64,000 bases of DNA from Haloactinospora alba. GTDB taxonomy: Bacteria; Actinomycetota; Actinomycetes; Streptosporangiales; Streptosporangiaceae. Position numbers and translations under genes: made by a program. The notes below the pieces were generated by a model. The model saw nothing but the letters and a program-made list of their open reading frames with translations, had not been told where the DNA came from and did no database searches. The DNA is taken from assembly GCF_006717075.1 (NCBI RefSeq), contig NZ_VFQC01000001.1:434001-498000 (forward strand). Reading direction: 5' to 3'. The first letter of the stretch is position 1; each line of letters opens with the position of its first letter. This document shows, piece by piece, positions 1 through 16,016 of this stretch.

Positions 1-199
1 CCGGCTCGGCGTCCTGTCCGCCGTCCTCGGGCGTGTGCTCGGCGATGTGGGCGTAGGCCGCCGGATAAGGGCCGAACAGTGCCTCGGCGAAGTCCCGCTG
101 GGTCGCCACGGCCGACTCCGGCTCCTTCTCGTACTCGGCGAGCTCCCGCACCAGCTGGTGGATGGCGGGAACGTCATCGCGGTGAGCGGGTCGGATCAT
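1..199 (-). CDS. GNAT family N-acetyltransferase, cut by the window edge
   Basis: Minus-strand reading frame starting with ATG at 199, preceded by a GAGGTGG ribosome site, and running off the left edge. The visible 66 residues begin MIRPAHRDDVPAIHQLVREL and continue with AEYEKEP. This N-terminus is typical of GNAT acetyltransferases of the diamine/spermidine acetyltransferase type, in which the first strand and helix form part of the acetyl-CoA fold. The acetyl-CoA loop lies outside the window, so substrate and activity cannot be judged. It is divergent from nothing visible; the ABC importer downstream in coordinate is on the same strand but separated by 50 bp. Confidence 0.72.
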   Translation of the reverse strand, partial: MIRPAHRDDVPAIHQLVRELAEYEKEPESAVATQRDFAEALFGPYPAAYAHIAEHTPEDGGQDAEP

Positions 200-249
200 C
201 GGGCCACCTCCTCGCACGCGCGTCCTCCGCCACGAGCCTATAGGCCCGT

Positions 250-1065
250 TCACAGCACCTTGGACAGGAAGGCCCGCGTGCGCTCCTCCCCGGGGTGGTT
301 CAGTACCTCGTGCGGAGGACCCGACTCCACCACGACGCCCTCGTCCATGAACACCACGGAGTCGGCGACCTCCCGGGCGAAGCCGAGCTCGTGGGTGACC
401 ACCACCATCGTCATGCCGTCGGCGGCCAGGCCCTTCATGACGTCCAGCACCTCACCCACGAGTTCCGGGTCCAGGGAGCTGGTGGGCTCGTCGAACAGCA
501 TCAGCTCGGGGCGCATCGCCAGCGCCCGGGCGATCGCCACCCGCTGCTGCTGGCCGCCGGACAGCTGGCCCGGGTAGGAGCGCGCCTTGTCCGCCAGCCC
601 CACGCGGTCCAGCAGCTCCAGCGCCCGCTGCCGCGCGGCCGCCCTGGACTCCCGCTTCACCTGCACCGGCGCTTCCGTGACGTTGCCCAGCACCGACTTG
701 TGCGGGAACAGGTTGAAGTTCTGGAACACCATGCCGATGCTCTGGCGCTGCCGTGCCACCTGGGAGTCGCGCAGCTCGAACAGTTTCCCTCGTCTGCGCT
801 GGTAGCCCATCAGGTGGCCGTTGGCCCAGAGCTGGCCCGAGTTGATCCTCTCCAGGTGGTTGAAGCAGCGAAGCAGGGTGGACTTGCCCGAACCGGAGGG
901 GCCGACGATGCACACCACCTCGCCCCGGTCCACCTCCAGGTTGATGCCGCGCAGCACCTCCAGCCGGCCGAACCTCTTGTGCACGTTCCGGGCGACCACC
1001 ATGGGTTCGGTGGCCGGTGCGGACGGTTCCCCGGGGGCGGTGGTCGGTTGGCTCGGTCGGTTCAC
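250..1065 (-). CDS. Polar amino-acid ABC importer, ATP-binding protein
   Basis: 271-residue ATPase of the GlnQ/HisP family that powers uptake of a polar amino acid. Walker [10 protein letters not shown] is at residues 55-63, the ABC signature LSGGQQQR at 168-175, and Walker B LMLFDEP at 188-194. The first 20 residues are a Pro/Ala-rich extension not needed for the fold, and M22 is an alternative start. The start codon overlaps the permease stop by 4 bp, so the two are translationally coupled. The order is binding protein, permease, ATPase on the minus strand, which is a complete importer with a single permease gene. The exact amino acid is not visible; glutamate or glutamine is typical for the family. 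Confidence 0.93.
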   Translation of the reverse strand: MNRPSQPTTAPGEPSAPATEPMVVARNVHKRFGRLEVLRGINLEVDRGEVVCIVGPSGSGKSTLLRCFNHLERINSGQLWANGHLMGYQRRRGKLFELRDSQVARQRQSIGMVFQNFNLFPHKSVLGNVTEAPVQVKRESRAAARQRALELLDRVGLADKARSYPGQLSGGQQQRVAIARALAMRPELMLFDEPTSSLDPELVGEVLDVMKGLAADGMTMVVVTHELGFAREVADSVVFMDEGVVVESGPPHEVLNHPGEERTRAFLSKVL

Positions 1066-2021
1066 TGATTCGCCTCGCTGCTGCCCGTCGTGTCGGCCTT
1101 CGTCTGGACCTGCCGGTCACCCTTGCTGAACGAGCGTTCCAGGAAGTTCTGCCCCAACATCATGACGCTGACCATGGCCAGGTACCACAGGCAGGCCGCC
1201 ACCAGCATGGGGAAGAGGTCGAACGTCCGGTTGCCCACCGCCTGGAGCTGGAAGAACAGCTCCGTCGTGAGCGGGATGGCCGACACCAGGGAGGTGTCCT
1301 TCAGGATCGCCGTCGCCTCGTTGCCCGTCGGCGGGACGATCACCCGCAGCGCCTGCGGCAGCGTGATGCGCCGCAGCACCTGGCTCTGGCTCATCCCCAG
1401 CGCCTGGGCCGCCTCGGTCTGTCCCCTGGGTACGGACAGCAGGCCCGCCCGCACGATCTCCGCCATGTAGGCGCCCTGGGACAGCGCCAGCGCCAGCAGC
1501 GCCGCCAGGAACGGGGTGAGCAGGTCGTTCATCGGGACGGAGAAGAACCGCGCCCCCTCCCGGAACCCGAGCAGCGGCATCCAGTAGTTGTCGAACGGGA
1601 GCCCGAACTCCACCTGCTTGTAGAGCACCCCGAGGTTCCCGGCGACCACGCACAGCACCAGCCGCGGAACCGCGCGGAAGAACCAGGTGTACAACCACCC
1701 CAGGGACACCAGCACCGGGTTGGCCGACAGGCGCATCACCGCCACGGCGATACCGATGACCACTCCCAGGGTCATGGACAGCGCCGCCAGGATGACGGTG
1801 GTACGCACCCCGGTCAGCACGGGGGAGCTGAACATGTTCTCCAGCAGGAACGGCCAGTTGAACGCCGGGTTCGTCACCAGCATGTGCACGAACATGGCGG
1901 CCAGGACCAGCAGTACGGCCGCGGCCACCCACCGTCCCGGGTGGCGCACCGGGACGGTGGGCAGCTCCTCGGCGGACTCCCGGTCCGGCGGGGGAGAGGT
2001 GGAGGCGGGTGCGGTACTCAA
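1062..2021 (-). CDS. Polar amino-acid ABC importer, permease
   Basis: 319-residue membrane protein of the HisM/GlnP permease family. A hydrophobic segment at about residues 31-48 is followed by a periplasmic stretch and then the conserved transmembrane core from about residue 75. The EAA loop, [20 protein letters not shown], at 203-222 is the contact site for the ATPase. The protein lies between the binding-protein gene (12 bp upstream) and the ATPase (4-bp overlap). Because only one permease is encoded, it probably forms a homodimer. The N-terminal 30 residues are cytoplasmic and charged. Confidence 0.92.
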   Translation of the reverse strand: MSTAPASTSPPPDRESAEELPTVPVRHPGRWVAAAVLLVLAAMFVHMLVTNPAFNWPFLLENMFSSPVLTGVRTTVILAALSMTLGVVIGIAVAVMRLSANPVLVSLGWLYTWFFRAVPRLVLCVVAGNLGVLYKQVEFGLPFDNYWMPLLGFREGARFFSVPMNDLLTPFLAALLALALSQGAYMAEIVRAGLLSVPRGQTEAAQALGMSQSQVLRRITLPQALRVIVPPTGNEATAILKDTSLVSAIPLTTELFFQLQAVGNRTFDLFPMLVAACLWYLAMVSVMMLGQNFLERSFSKGDRQVQTKADTTGSSEANQ

Positions 2022-2033
2022 ACTGTCCTGTAC

Positions 2034-3002
2034 TTACTCGTCGGATTCGCTGTCGACGTCGGGGTTGACCCTGGCCTGGTCCAGCATCCCCTGCTCGTCC
2101 AGACCCCAGTTGCTCAGGATCTCCTCGTAGGTGCCGTCGTCCATGATGGCTTGGTACCCGTCGGCGACCGACTGGGCGAGCTCGTCGTCGTCCTTGTTGA
2201 CGACCGCGCCGTAGGGGTCGGCCTCGTACTGTTCACCCACGGTCTCCAGCTCGCCGTCGGTCTGTTCGACCGCGTACATCGCGACCGGCATGTCCGCCAG
2301 CCCCGCGTCGTTCTTGCCCGAGGTGATGGACTGGGTGGCCTGGTCCTGCCCCTTGTACTGGTTGATGTTGATCGCCGGTTCGCCGTCCTCCTCGCACTGT
2401 TCGCTGCGGTTCTTGATGTCGGGAACCTGGACGGTGTCCTTCTGCACGGCGATGTTCGCGCCGCAGGCGTCGTCCGGAGTGATGCCCTCCGGGTTGCCCT
2501 TCGCCGCGAACCACTGCGTGCCGGCGTTGTAGTAGCTCACCATGTTCACCTGTTCCAACCGCTGGTTGTTGATGGTGAACGAGGAGACGCCGGCGTCGTA
2601 CTTGCCGGTGTCGACACCCTCGACGATGGTGCCGAACGTGGAGCTCTCCCACTCGGTCTCCAGGTCCAGCTTCGCGGCGACGGCGTCGAACAGCTGTATG
2701 TTGAAACCGACGATGGTCTCGCCGTCCTCGGCGAGGAACTCGCCCGGGGCGTAGGTCGTGTCCACCCCGATCTTGATCGTCCCCTTCTCACGCATGTCCT
2801 CGGGAACGTTGTCGGCGAGCTCGGAGTCAGCGGAGACCTCCGGCGGTTCCGGCAGGTCGTTGCCGCCGCCCTGGTCACCGTCGCCGCCGTCCCCACTGCC
2901 GCCGCAGGCGGCCGTGAGGGTGAGCGCCGCCGCTGAGGCGAGCGCGCCGGCGTATCTGAGGCCCGAAACGCGGGCAGCGGGCGCGGACATGTGCTTCGGC
3001 AC
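2034..3002 (-). CDS. Polar amino-acid ABC importer, substrate-binding lipoprotein
   Basis: 322-residue family 3 solute-binding protein that captures the amino acid outside the cell. I chose the GTG at 3002 because GAGG lies 6 nt upstream; an ATG four codons later (2990) is the alternative. The N-terminus has a positively charged segment, a hydrophobic core and a lipobox LTAAC with the lipidated Cys near residue 33, followed by a Gly/Asp-rich linker. The body shows SBP_bac_3 features such as IKIGVDTTYAPGEF and a conserved GFNIQLFDAVA segment. It is the first gene of the importer operon. Confidence 0.9.
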   Translation of the reverse strand: MPKHMSAPAARVSGLRYAGALASAAALTLTAACGGSGDGGDGDQGGGNDLPEPPEVSADSELADNVPEDMREKGTIKIGVDTTYAPGEFLAEDGETIVGFNIQLFDAVAAKLDLETEWESSTFGTIVEGVDTGKYDAGVSSFTINNQRLEQVNMVSYYNAGTQWFAAKGNPEGITPDDACGANIAVQKDTVQVPDIKNRSEQCEEDGEPAININQYKGQDQATQSITSGKNDAGLADMPVAMYAVEQTDGELETVGEQYEADPYGAVVNKDDDELAQSVADGYQAIMDDGTYEEILSNWGLDEQGMLDQARVNPDVDSESDE

Positions 3003-3362
3003 GGCTACCTCAGCCTCCCTAACTCTGTGGCGGAGCGGACCCTGGGCCGGTGGTGCCTGCGCGGTAGGCCCACCACACCGGCCACGGGCCACGGGTGTCC
3101 CTACCCAGCCTGCTGCCCCATCATCTGCCTGCGGTTACCGTTATGAGATAATTAGGTAACGGGTAAACCCCGTGACCACGGCAGCGCCATGCTCGAATAA
3201 GAGACGAAGTGGAGGCCGACCCCTGGCACCGGTCACTGTCGACCGGCGACGGGAGGTCCCCCTAGCACCCGAAACAGGTCTCCGCGCGCTGCCCGCGACT
3301 GTATGTGGGCCGTTCGCGTCATGGCCGGCGCGGACCGGCACGAGCTCGAGGGGTTTTCAATC
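3003..3362. promoter_or_regulatory. Divergent intergenic region between the importer and malic enzyme
   Basis: No gene is seen here. The most AT-rich patch (3131-3168) contains an inverted repeat, GTTACC at 3134-3139 and GGTAAC at 3155-3160, flanking a -10-like GATAAT at 3147-3152. It could be an operator and promoter for the rightward malic enzyme, but no convincing -35 is visible, so the assignment is weak. Confidence 0.35.
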
Positions 3363-4541
<1,179 letters not shown>

Positions 4542-4554
4542 CCCGGCCCGGCAT

Positions 4555-4587
4555 CCGGCGGCCGGGGACCCAACCCCCGGCCGCCGG
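4555..4587 (+). terminator. Hairpin terminator after malic enzyme
   Basis: Perfect 13-bp inverted repeat: arms 4555-4567 and 4575-4587, 7-base loop, 13 bp after the stop codon. There is no U-tract, as is common in actinobacteria. Confidence 0.7.
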
Positions 4588-4647
4588 GCGGGCCGAACCG
4601 CCGGGCCGACGACCACCAGCGGGCGGGACGCCGCTAGTGTCGGGCCC

Positions 4648-5616
4648 ATGTTCGCTATCACCGCCGCACGTATCGACAAGGACAACCCCACCTCCGGGCT
4701 GGAAGCGGGCGAGCACCCCGATCCCCAGCCCCGCGACGGCTGGGCCACCGTCACCGTCCGTGCCGCCTCCCTCAACCACCACGACCTGTTCAGCCTGCGC
4801 GGCGTCGGTCTCTCCGAGGACCGCCTCCCGATCGTGCTGGGCTGCGACGCCGCCGGTGTGGACGAGGACGGCCGGGAGGTGATCGTGCACTCCGTCGTCG
4901 GTGACGCCGAGACCGGCGGGGGCGACGAGACCCTCGACCCCCGCAGGTCGCTGCTGTCGGAGGTGTACGACGGCACGTTCGCCGAGAAGGTCGCCGTGCC
5001 CCGCCGCAACCTGGTTCCCAAACCGGCCGAGCTGTCGTTCGAGGAGGCGGCGTGCCTGCCCACGGCGTGGCTGACCGCCTACCGGATGCTGTTCGAGAAG
5101 GCCGGCCTGCAACCCGGATCCACCCTGCTGGTGCAGGGCGCCGGCGGTGGTGTGGCCGGCGCGCTCATCCGGATGGCGAGCACCGTGGGACACCGGGTGT
5201 ACGCGACCGGACGCAGCGCCGAGAAACGCGCCGCCGCCCTCGAGCTCGGCGCGCACGCCGCGGTGGAACCGGGGGAGCGGCTGCCGGAGAAGGTCGACGT
5301 GGTGTTCGACTCCGTCGGCCAGGCGACCTGGGGCCACTCGGTGCGTGCGCTGCGGCCCGGCGGGCGCATCGTCACCTGCGGCGCGACCAGCGGTGACGCG
5401 CCCCCGGCGGAGCTGACCCGGGTGTTCTTCCTGCAGCTGTCCGTGGTCGGATCCACCATGGGAAGCCGGGACCAGCTGCAGCGGCTGGCCGAGTTCTGCG
5501 CCCGCACCGGTGTGCGCCCCCGCATCGACCGGACCCTGCCGCTGTCGCGTGCGCTGGAGGGCGTCACCGCCATGGAGAAGGGGGAACTGGTCGGCAAGGT
5601 GGTCCTCACCGTGTGA
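4648..5616 (+). CDS. Zinc-independent MDR oxidoreductase (quinone reductase-like)
   Basis: 322-residue medium-chain dehydrogenase/reductase. The GroES-like N-domain contains SLNHHDLFSLRGV and LPIVLGCDAAGV; the cofactor domain contains a glycine-rich VQGAGGGVAGALIRMAS motif near residues 153-169 and GRIVTCGATSG. The usual structural-zinc cysteine cluster is absent, which places it with the quinone/zeta-crystallin-like branch. It probably reduces an enone or quinone with NADPH. It has its own start shortly after the malic enzyme terminator, and a bidirectional hairpin follows it. The physiological substrate cannot be read from the sequence. Confidence 0.85.
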   Translation: MFAITAARIDKDNPTSGLEAGEHPDPQPRDGWATVTVRAASLNHHDLFSLRGVGLSEDRLPIVLGCDAAGVDEDGREVIVHSVVGDAETGGGDETLDPRRSLLSEVYDGTFAEKVAVPRRNLVPKPAELSFEEAACLPTAWLTAYRMLFEKAGLQPGSTLLVQGAGGGVAGALIRMASTVGHRVYATGRSAEKRAAALELGAHAAVEPGERLPEKVDVVFDSVGQATWGHSVRALRPGGRIVTCGATSGDAPPAELTRVFFLQLSVVGSTMGSRDQLQRLAEFCARTGVRPRIDRTLPLSRALEGVTAMEKGELVGKVVLTV

Positions 5617-5642
5617 CCGTGCCGCGGAGGGTGCCGCGACCC

Positions 5643-5676
5643 GTGGCCGGGACGCCGCTGGCGACGTCCCGGCCAC
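5643..5676. terminator. Bidirectional hairpin between convergent genes
   Basis: 12-bp perfect inverted repeat, arms 5643-5654 and 5665-5676, midway between the convergent stops at 5616 and 5692. It can serve both genes. Confidence 0.7.
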
Positions 5677-5691
5677 GCCCGTGCGGCGGGG

Positions 5692-6660
5692 TCAGGCGCC
5701 GCGGCCGCCCTCCGGGCCGGTCGTGTCGTCCCGGCCGCTGCCGGGGGAGTCCTCCCGGACGGCGGCGTCCCACGGGTCACCGGAGTCGTGGGACGCCGGA
5801 GGCTGGGCGAACGGTCCACGCGCCTCGGTCCCCCGCGTCCCACCGGACGGGTCGCCGTTCGGGGCCCGGCCGGTGTCACCCGCCTCGCCCCCCGCTTCCC
5901 GACCGGAACCGGTGTCGCCGCTGTCGCTCTGCTCCGTGCCGCTGGGCGGACCCCAGGAGGAGACGTCCCGCCGGATCACGTCGATGGTGTCGTCCAGCAC
6001 CCGGCGCAGGTTCTGCGTCGCGGACTCGCTGAACTGTCCGGCCTCCCGGGCGACGTCGCGGACGCGGTCCGAGAAGTCCTGCAGGGTCTGTTCGAGGTCG
6101 GGGCGGTTACCGGAGGACTCCCGCCTGGTCCAGCGCCCCCAGGAGCCGAACCCGCCGGCGAACCCGGTCCAGTCCCGGCCCCACCAGGAGCCGCCCCTGC
6201 CGGAGCCGCTGCCGGCTCCTTCCCGGTCGGAACCCGCGGCGGCGGTGTCCTCGTCCGCGTCCTCCGCGGAGCGGCGCCCGGAACCCGTGGCGCCCTTGAG
6301 TTCCTCCCGCAGGGAGCTGATGGTGTCGCGGACGTCCTCCTTGACCGCGTGGGCGACGTCGCGCACCGAGTCGCTGATCTCGCGTTCCAGGTCCTCCAGG
6401 TCGGAGCTGCGGCGGTCCAGCTCCGCGCGTCCCTGGTCGGTGAGACGGTACACCTTGCGCCCGTTCACCTCCTCGTGGGTGACCAGCCCCTCCTCCTCCA
6501 GCCGGGCCAGCCGCGGGTAGATCGTTCCCGGTGAGGGGGAGTACACCCCCAGGAAACGGTCCCGGAGCAGGCTGATGATCTCGTAACCGTGGCGCGGGCT
6601 CTCGTCCAGGAGCTTCAACAGGTACAGCCGCAGGCGGCCGTGGCCGAAGATCGTACTCAT
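5692..6660 (-). CDS. PadR family transcriptional regulator with long disordered tail
   Basis: 322 residues. The first 80 form a PadR winged helix (LYLLKLLDESPRHGYEIISL and a wing ending GRKVYRLTDQGRAEL). Residues 85-120 are a charged helical dimerization segment. The rest is Gly/Ser/Asp-rich and low complexity, with a second helical patch containing RDVAREAGQFSESATQNLRR, much longer than the usual PadR of 110-200 residues. The tail may be a regulatory or interaction region. It sits 61 bp downstream of the DUF4097 gene on the same strand, so the two probably form an operon whose promoter (about 7640) the PadR may control. Confidence 0.87.
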   Translation of the reverse strand: MSTIFGHGRLRLYLLKLLDESPRHGYEIISLLRDRFLGVYSPSPGTIYPRLARLEEEGLVTHEEVNGRKVYRLTDQGRAELDRRSSDLEDLEREISDSVRDVAHAVKEDVRDTISSLREELKGATGSGRRSAEDADEDTAAAGSDREGAGSGSGRGGSWWGRDWTGFAGGFGSWGRWTRRESSGNRPDLEQTLQDFSDRVRDVAREAGQFSESATQNLRRVLDDTIDVIRRDVSSWGPPSGTEQSDSGDTGSGREAGGEAGDTGRAPNGDPSGGTRGTEARGPFAQPPASHDSGDPWDAAVREDSPGSGRDDTTGPEGGRGA

Positions 6661-6721
6661 CGGTGTCGCGACGCTGGCCCCCGGGCCGTGGCCGCGGGGA
6701 GAACGGCGCCGCTTCCTCCCT

Positions 6722-7576
6722 TCACTCGCGACCCGTGGGTATGGCGGCCGGCGCGTCGGCGGCGCGGCGTAGCAGGGAAACCGCGCCGGAGACGGTGGTC
6801 ACGCTGATGTTCGAGGGGTCGATACCGTCGCCGATTTTCCCACTGAGGTTGGTGCGCCCGGGCGGGGAGCTGCGGTCCAGACCGAACGCGGACTGCACGT
6901 TGCCGGTGGCCGACCGCAGTTCGACACCGGCCGAGGTGTCGGCGGGAACGCGCAGGGCCACCTCGCCGGACACCGACGCGAGCCGCACCCGGGAGGAGGC
7001 GGCGAGGTCGACATCGGCCAGGAACTGCCCCGAGGCGGTCTTCCCGGACATCTCCGCCAGCCTGCCGCCCGCCACCGCGGCCTGGCCGCTCACGCTGTTG
7101 AACCGCAGGATGCCGTGCAGGTCCCGGCCGGCGAAGCTGCCGGAGACGGTGTTGGCCTCCACCTCACCGTTGATGTTGTCCAGGGTGATGTCCCCGGATG
7201 CGGTGCGTAGGTGGGTCTTGGCGGTCAACCCCGCGGCGACGACCGGCGCCGACAGTGTGGTGACCTCCACGGGGCAGTCGGGCGGTACCCGCACGTTGAC
7301 CGTGGCGGAGCGGCGCTGCACCCCCTTGTACCCGGACAGCTGCGCCGGGCGCAGCCGCTCCAGGAAACCGCTCCCGGTGAGGTCCTCGTAGGTGATGGTG
7401 AGGATGCCGGCCTCGTGGGTGGCGAGGATCGGCTCCCCGGTGATGTCGGAGACCTCGAAGGTCACCGGGTCATCCGTGGGCAGGATGTTGACATGACCGC
7501 CGATGATCCGGACGCGCAGCGCGACGATGCCGTCGAGCGTCCGGGTCGCCGGCTGGTCGATGGTCCAACGCGCCAT
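6722..7576 (-). CDS. DUF4097 family beta-strand repeat protein
   Basis: 284-residue protein made of repeated short strands of the form (S/T)xSGxxxxxxxxG, for example TASGDITLDNINGEV, TVSGSFAGRDLHG and SVSGEVALRVPADT. This is the DUF4097 repeat, predicted to fold as a right-handed beta solenoid. I chose the ATG at 7576 (MARWTIDQP) because AAGGGA lies 6 nt upstream; a longer frame starts 33 bp earlier. There is no signal peptide or membrane segment, so it is likely cytoplasmic. DUF4097 genes are often paired with PadR regulators in actinobacteria. Biochemical role unknown. Confidence 0.85.
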   Translation of the reverse strand: MARWTIDQPATRTLDGIVALRVRIIGGHVNILPTDDPVTFEVSDITGEPILATHEAGILTITYEDLTGSGFLERLRPAQLSGYKGVQRRSATVNVRVPPDCPVEVTTLSAPVVAAGLTAKTHLRTASGDITLDNINGEVEANTVSGSFAGRDLHGILRFNSVSGQAAVAGGRLAEMSGKTASGQFLADVDLAASSRVRLASVSGEVALRVPADTSAGVELRSATGNVQSAFGLDRSSPPGRTNLSGKIGDGIDPSNISVTTVSGAVSLLRRAADAPAAIPTGRE

Positions 7577-7611
7577 CGCAGTCCCTTCGACACGACCTGC
7601 TGACAACAAAC

Positions 7612-7653
7612 ACGATATGTCGCGAGCCGCCGGTTTTCAAGATATGTCGTGAG
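7612..7653 (-). promoter_or_regulatory. Promoter and likely PadR operator of the DUF4097-padR operon
   Basis: On the minus strand, -35 TTGAAA (7635-7640) and -10 TATCGT (7612-7617) are separated by 17 bp. Two copies of GATATGTCG, at 7614-7622 and 7641-7649, overlap the -10 and the region just upstream of the -35 with a 27-bp phase. This layout is typical of autoregulation. That PadR is the binder is inferred from the operon. Confidence 0.55.
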
Positions 7654-7760
7654 GTTCGTTGGGGTGGCCGGGCGGGGGCGCACACGAAAGGGTGGTGGCG
7701 GCCCGCGGCCGCCACCACCCGGAAACGCTCCGGTGGGGAGGGCGCGCCCTCCCCACCGGG

Positions 7761-7943
7761 TCACTCCTCCTCGTCCTCGTCGTCCAGCCGGGCCAGCCAC
7801 GTGGCCAACCGGTCGACGGCGGTCTCGAACTCCGGATTGAGGTCGGTGAACACGCGCAGCTGGTCGGCGAGCCAGGACAGCGACACCTGCTCCTCGCCGC
7901 GGCGGTTCTCCAGTTCCTCCAGACCGCGGTCCGTGTAGTACAT
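7761..7943 (-). CDS. DUF6104 family small protein
   Basis: 60-residue acidic protein beginning MYYTDRGLEELENRRGEE and ending LATWLARLDDEDEEE. This matches what I know of the actinobacterial DUF6104 family in length and sequence. The start lies 3 bp after the kgd stop, so it is the second gene of the kgd operon. No catalytic motif or membrane segment is present. Function is unknown; the conserved position beside kgd suggests a link with the 2-oxoglutarate enzyme. Confidence 0.8.
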   Translation of the reverse strand: MYYTDRGLEELENRRGEEQVSLSWLADQLRVFTDLNPEFETAVDRLATWLARLDDEDEEE

Positions 7944-7946
7944 GAC

Positions 7947-11627
<3,681 letters not shown>

Positions 11628-12211
11628 GGCGGAGATCGCCCTCTTCCGCAGCTCGCTTGTGAATGGATATTGACGAGATGGTCGCTGCGCGGGGCGGCTC
11701 CGGCTGCGACGGCTCTCTGCGGCCGTCCGGACGCACCCCGGCCAGCGCTCTCAATGCACAGGCTACTTGTCCGGGGGCGTCTATGGGGAGTCCGTGCCGC
11801 GATCCGACTGGGAGATACCTAACAGTCATTCACACGACGAAGGCCATGTCCGGAAAAAATCCCCTGTGACCTGCGGCGATTCCCTCCCGGATGTGACCGT
11901 TTCGCGACGGTGGCGCAACGGGAACGGGAACCGCGCGTGTCCTCGCGGCGTCCCAGTCCACAAGCGGCCGGGTAGGACGGTCGGTCCCGCCCAGCGGAAG
12001 CGGGGGCCCGCCGGACGGGACCGAACCCGGCCGCTCCGCCCCCGCCACGGAAACGGCGTCGTGCGCCGACCGAACGGACGGAATCCGCCCCCCGCGCACC
12101 CGTGAAACGCACGGCCAGAACCGCCACCAGGCACGGATCTGCGCGGGTGTGCGCATTTTCCAGCCACATCCTGGCACCCCCTCCTAATATGTCCGAACGG
12201 AGGTGGGGAGG
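11628..12211. other. Intergenic region between kgd and the BlaI-like gene
   Basis: About 580 bp with divergent promoters expected. Several frames are open here on both strands, but they have skewed Arg/Pro/Gly composition and no recognizable protein features, so I see no gene. A -10-like TAATAT lies at 12185-12190 before the rightward regulator, without a clear -35. Confidence 0.4.
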
Positions 12212-12601
12212 GTGAAAGAGTTCGGTGAGCTCGAATCCGCGATCATGGACGCGCTCTGGAGGGCGGACAGCCCTCTCACCGTGCGCGAGGTGCGCGACAC
12301 CATGGTCTACGGACGCAACGTCGCCTACACGACCGTCATGACGGTGACCAACATCCTGCACCACAAAGGGGTGCTGAACCGGGAGAAAGCCGGCCGGGCC
12401 TGGCTGTACTGGCCCTGTGAGTCCCGCGAGGAACACAACGCCCGGCTCATGAACGAGATCTTCCACTCCTGCGGCGACCCGGGAACGACCATGCTGCGGT
12501 TCGTGGAGAACATCAGCGACGAGGACGTGGTCCAACTCAACCGGGTCCTGCACGAGGTCCGGGCGCGGCGCACGCGCAATCCCCCCGAAGCGTCCCGCTG
12601 A
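12212..12601 (+). CDS. BlaI/MecI/CopY family transcriptional repressor
   Basis: 129-residue winged-helix protein. The N-terminal domain shows FGELESAIMDALWRADSPLT and a recognition helix region YTTVMTVTNILHHKGVLNRE, followed by a C-terminal dimerization helix. I chose GTG at 12212, which has GGAGG 9 bases upstream; an earlier GTG at 12203 has a ribosome site too close. There is no BlaR/M56 sensor protease gene beside it, so its inducer is unclear. Many actinobacterial BlaI paralogues are of this orphan type. Confidence 0.88.
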   Translation: MKEFGELESAIMDALWRADSPLTVREVRDTMVYGRNVAYTTVMTVTNILHHKGVLNREKAGRAWLYWPCESREEHNARLMNEIFHSCGDPGTTMLRFVENISDEDVVQLNRVLHEVRARRTRNPPEASR

Positions 12602-12659
12602 CGGCGGCACCGCCGCGCGTGACCGGACCCGCCACGCGACAGCGACACGGCGACAGCCT

Positions 12660-14514
<1,855 letters not shown>

Positions 14515-14632
14515 CGGCCGAGCGCGGCCCGGTACCGATTGCGGTAACCGTACACGTGAGCGCCTCCGACCACATAGGCTCAGACACCGGGAACGGCAAC
14601 CGTACGACGGCCGAACATGAGGGGTGCATGAA

Positions 14633-15967
14633 GTGGTGACAACGAAAACGGCCAGCGGGAACGTGCGCCAGTTCACCCTGGACAACGGGCTCCGCCTGGT
14701 GACGGCACCGGCGGACACCGGCCAGGTGGCGGCGGTCAACCTCTGGTACGGGGTCGGTTCCCGTTACGAGGTGCCGGGCAGGACCGGGTTCGCCCACCTG
14801 TTCGAGCACCTGATGTTCCAGGGCAGCGGGAACGTCGCCAAGGGCGAGCACTTCGACGCGGTCGAACGGCTCGGTGGGGACATCAACGCCTCCACCTCCA
14901 CCGACCGCACCAACTACTTCGAGACCGTGCCCGAACACGCCCTCGACCTCGCCCTGTGGCTGGAGGCCGACCGGCTGGCGACCCTGCGCCAGGGCGTCAC
15001 CCAGGAGGTCCTGGACAACCAGCGCGACGTCGTCAAGAACGAGCGCCGGCAACGGTACGACAACGTCCCCTACGGCACCGCCCTGGAACGCATCCTGCGG
15101 CTGGGCTACCCCGAGGGCCACCCGTACCACCATCCCACCATCGGCTCCATGGCCGACCTCGACGCCGCCGACCTCGACTACGTCCTGTCGTTCCACGAGC
15201 GGCACTACGGGCCGGACAACCTCGTCCTCACCGTCGTCAGCAACCTCGACTCGGACGACGTGCGCAACCGGGTGGAGCGGTACTTCGGTTCCGTCCCCGC
15301 GCGCCGGGAGCCCGCACAGGCCCCCGACGCCTCCCTCTCCGGGCCCATCGGCGGGCCGGTCCGCGACAGCGTGACCGAGAACGTCCCCGCCCCGGCCGTG
15401 TTCCTCGGCTACCGCATCCCGCCCTACGGCGAGCGCGGGTTCGACATCGCGAACCTGGCGGCCGCGGTGCTGGGCCAGGGCCAGGGAAGCCGCCTCTACC
15501 GCCGCCTCGTGGTGGAGCGCGGCCTCGCCACGGACGACGGCGGCGCCGCCGGCGACGTGCTCCCGTTCCGCTACACGCCCAGCCTCCTGCTGATCAACAT
15601 GATCGCCCGCGAGGGCGTCAGCGGCGACGAGCTGGAGACCGCCATTCTGGAGGAGGTCGCCGGCATGGTCGAGGGCGTCACCGAGGAGGAGCTGGAGCGC
15701 GCCCGCGCCGTGCTGGAACGGGACCACCTGCAGTCCCTGTCCCACCCCAGCGGCCTCGCCGACGCCATCGGCAGCTGCACCCAATTGTTCGGCGACCCCG
15801 AGCTCGCCTACACCTGGCCCCAGCGCTGGGCCGACATCACCACCGAGGAGGTCGAGGACTGCGCCCGGCGGATGCTGACGCAGCGGAACCTGCTCGTGGT
15901 CCGGTTCGACCCGCCCGCCGCCCCGGAGGCCGCCCAGGACGACGGCGCGGAGCACGCCCCCGCCTGA
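14633..15967 (+). CDS. M16 family zinc metalloprotease (active subunit)
   Basis: 444 residues from GTG at 14633, which lies 8 nt after GAGGGG; GTG at 14624 or 14636 are alternatives. The inverted zinc motif HxxEH appears as HLFEH within GFAHLFEHLMFQGS near residues 54-66, with the distal glutamate in RDVVKNERRQRYDN. The pitrilysin N-domain is followed by the M16 C-domain from about residue 175. There is no signal peptide, so it is predicted to act in the cytoplasm on peptides. It is immediately followed by a paralogue lacking the zinc motif, the usual two-subunit arrangement of bacterial M16B proteases. Confidence 0.9.
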   Translation: MVTTKTASGNVRQFTLDNGLRLVTAPADTGQVAAVNLWYGVGSRYEVPGRTGFAHLFEHLMFQGSGNVAKGEHFDAVERLGGDINASTSTDRTNYFETVPEHALDLALWLEADRLATLRQGVTQEVLDNQRDVVKNERRQRYDNVPYGTALERILRLGYPEGHPYHHPTIGSMADLDAADLDYVLSFHERHYGPDNLVLTVVSNLDSDDVRNRVERYFGSVPARREPAQAPDASLSGPIGGPVRDSVTENVPAPAVFLGYRIPPYGERGFDIANLAAAVLGQGQGSRLYRRLVVERGLATDDGGAAGDVLPFRYTPSLLLINMIAREGVSGDELETAILEEVAGMVEGVTEEELERARAVLERDHLQSLSHPSGLADAIGSCTQLFGDPELAYTWPQRWADITTEEVEDCARRMLTQRNLLVVRFDPPAAPEAAQDDGAEHAPA

Positions 15968-16016
15968 CACCGAGTCCCACCCGTACAGACCAGCGCACGC
16001 CGGAGAAAGAGCCGCT

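Noticed and set aside
11767-12167. Frames on both strands between kgd and the BlaI-like gene
   Set aside because: No ribosome sites or protein-like features; biased composition typical of noncoding high-GC DNA.
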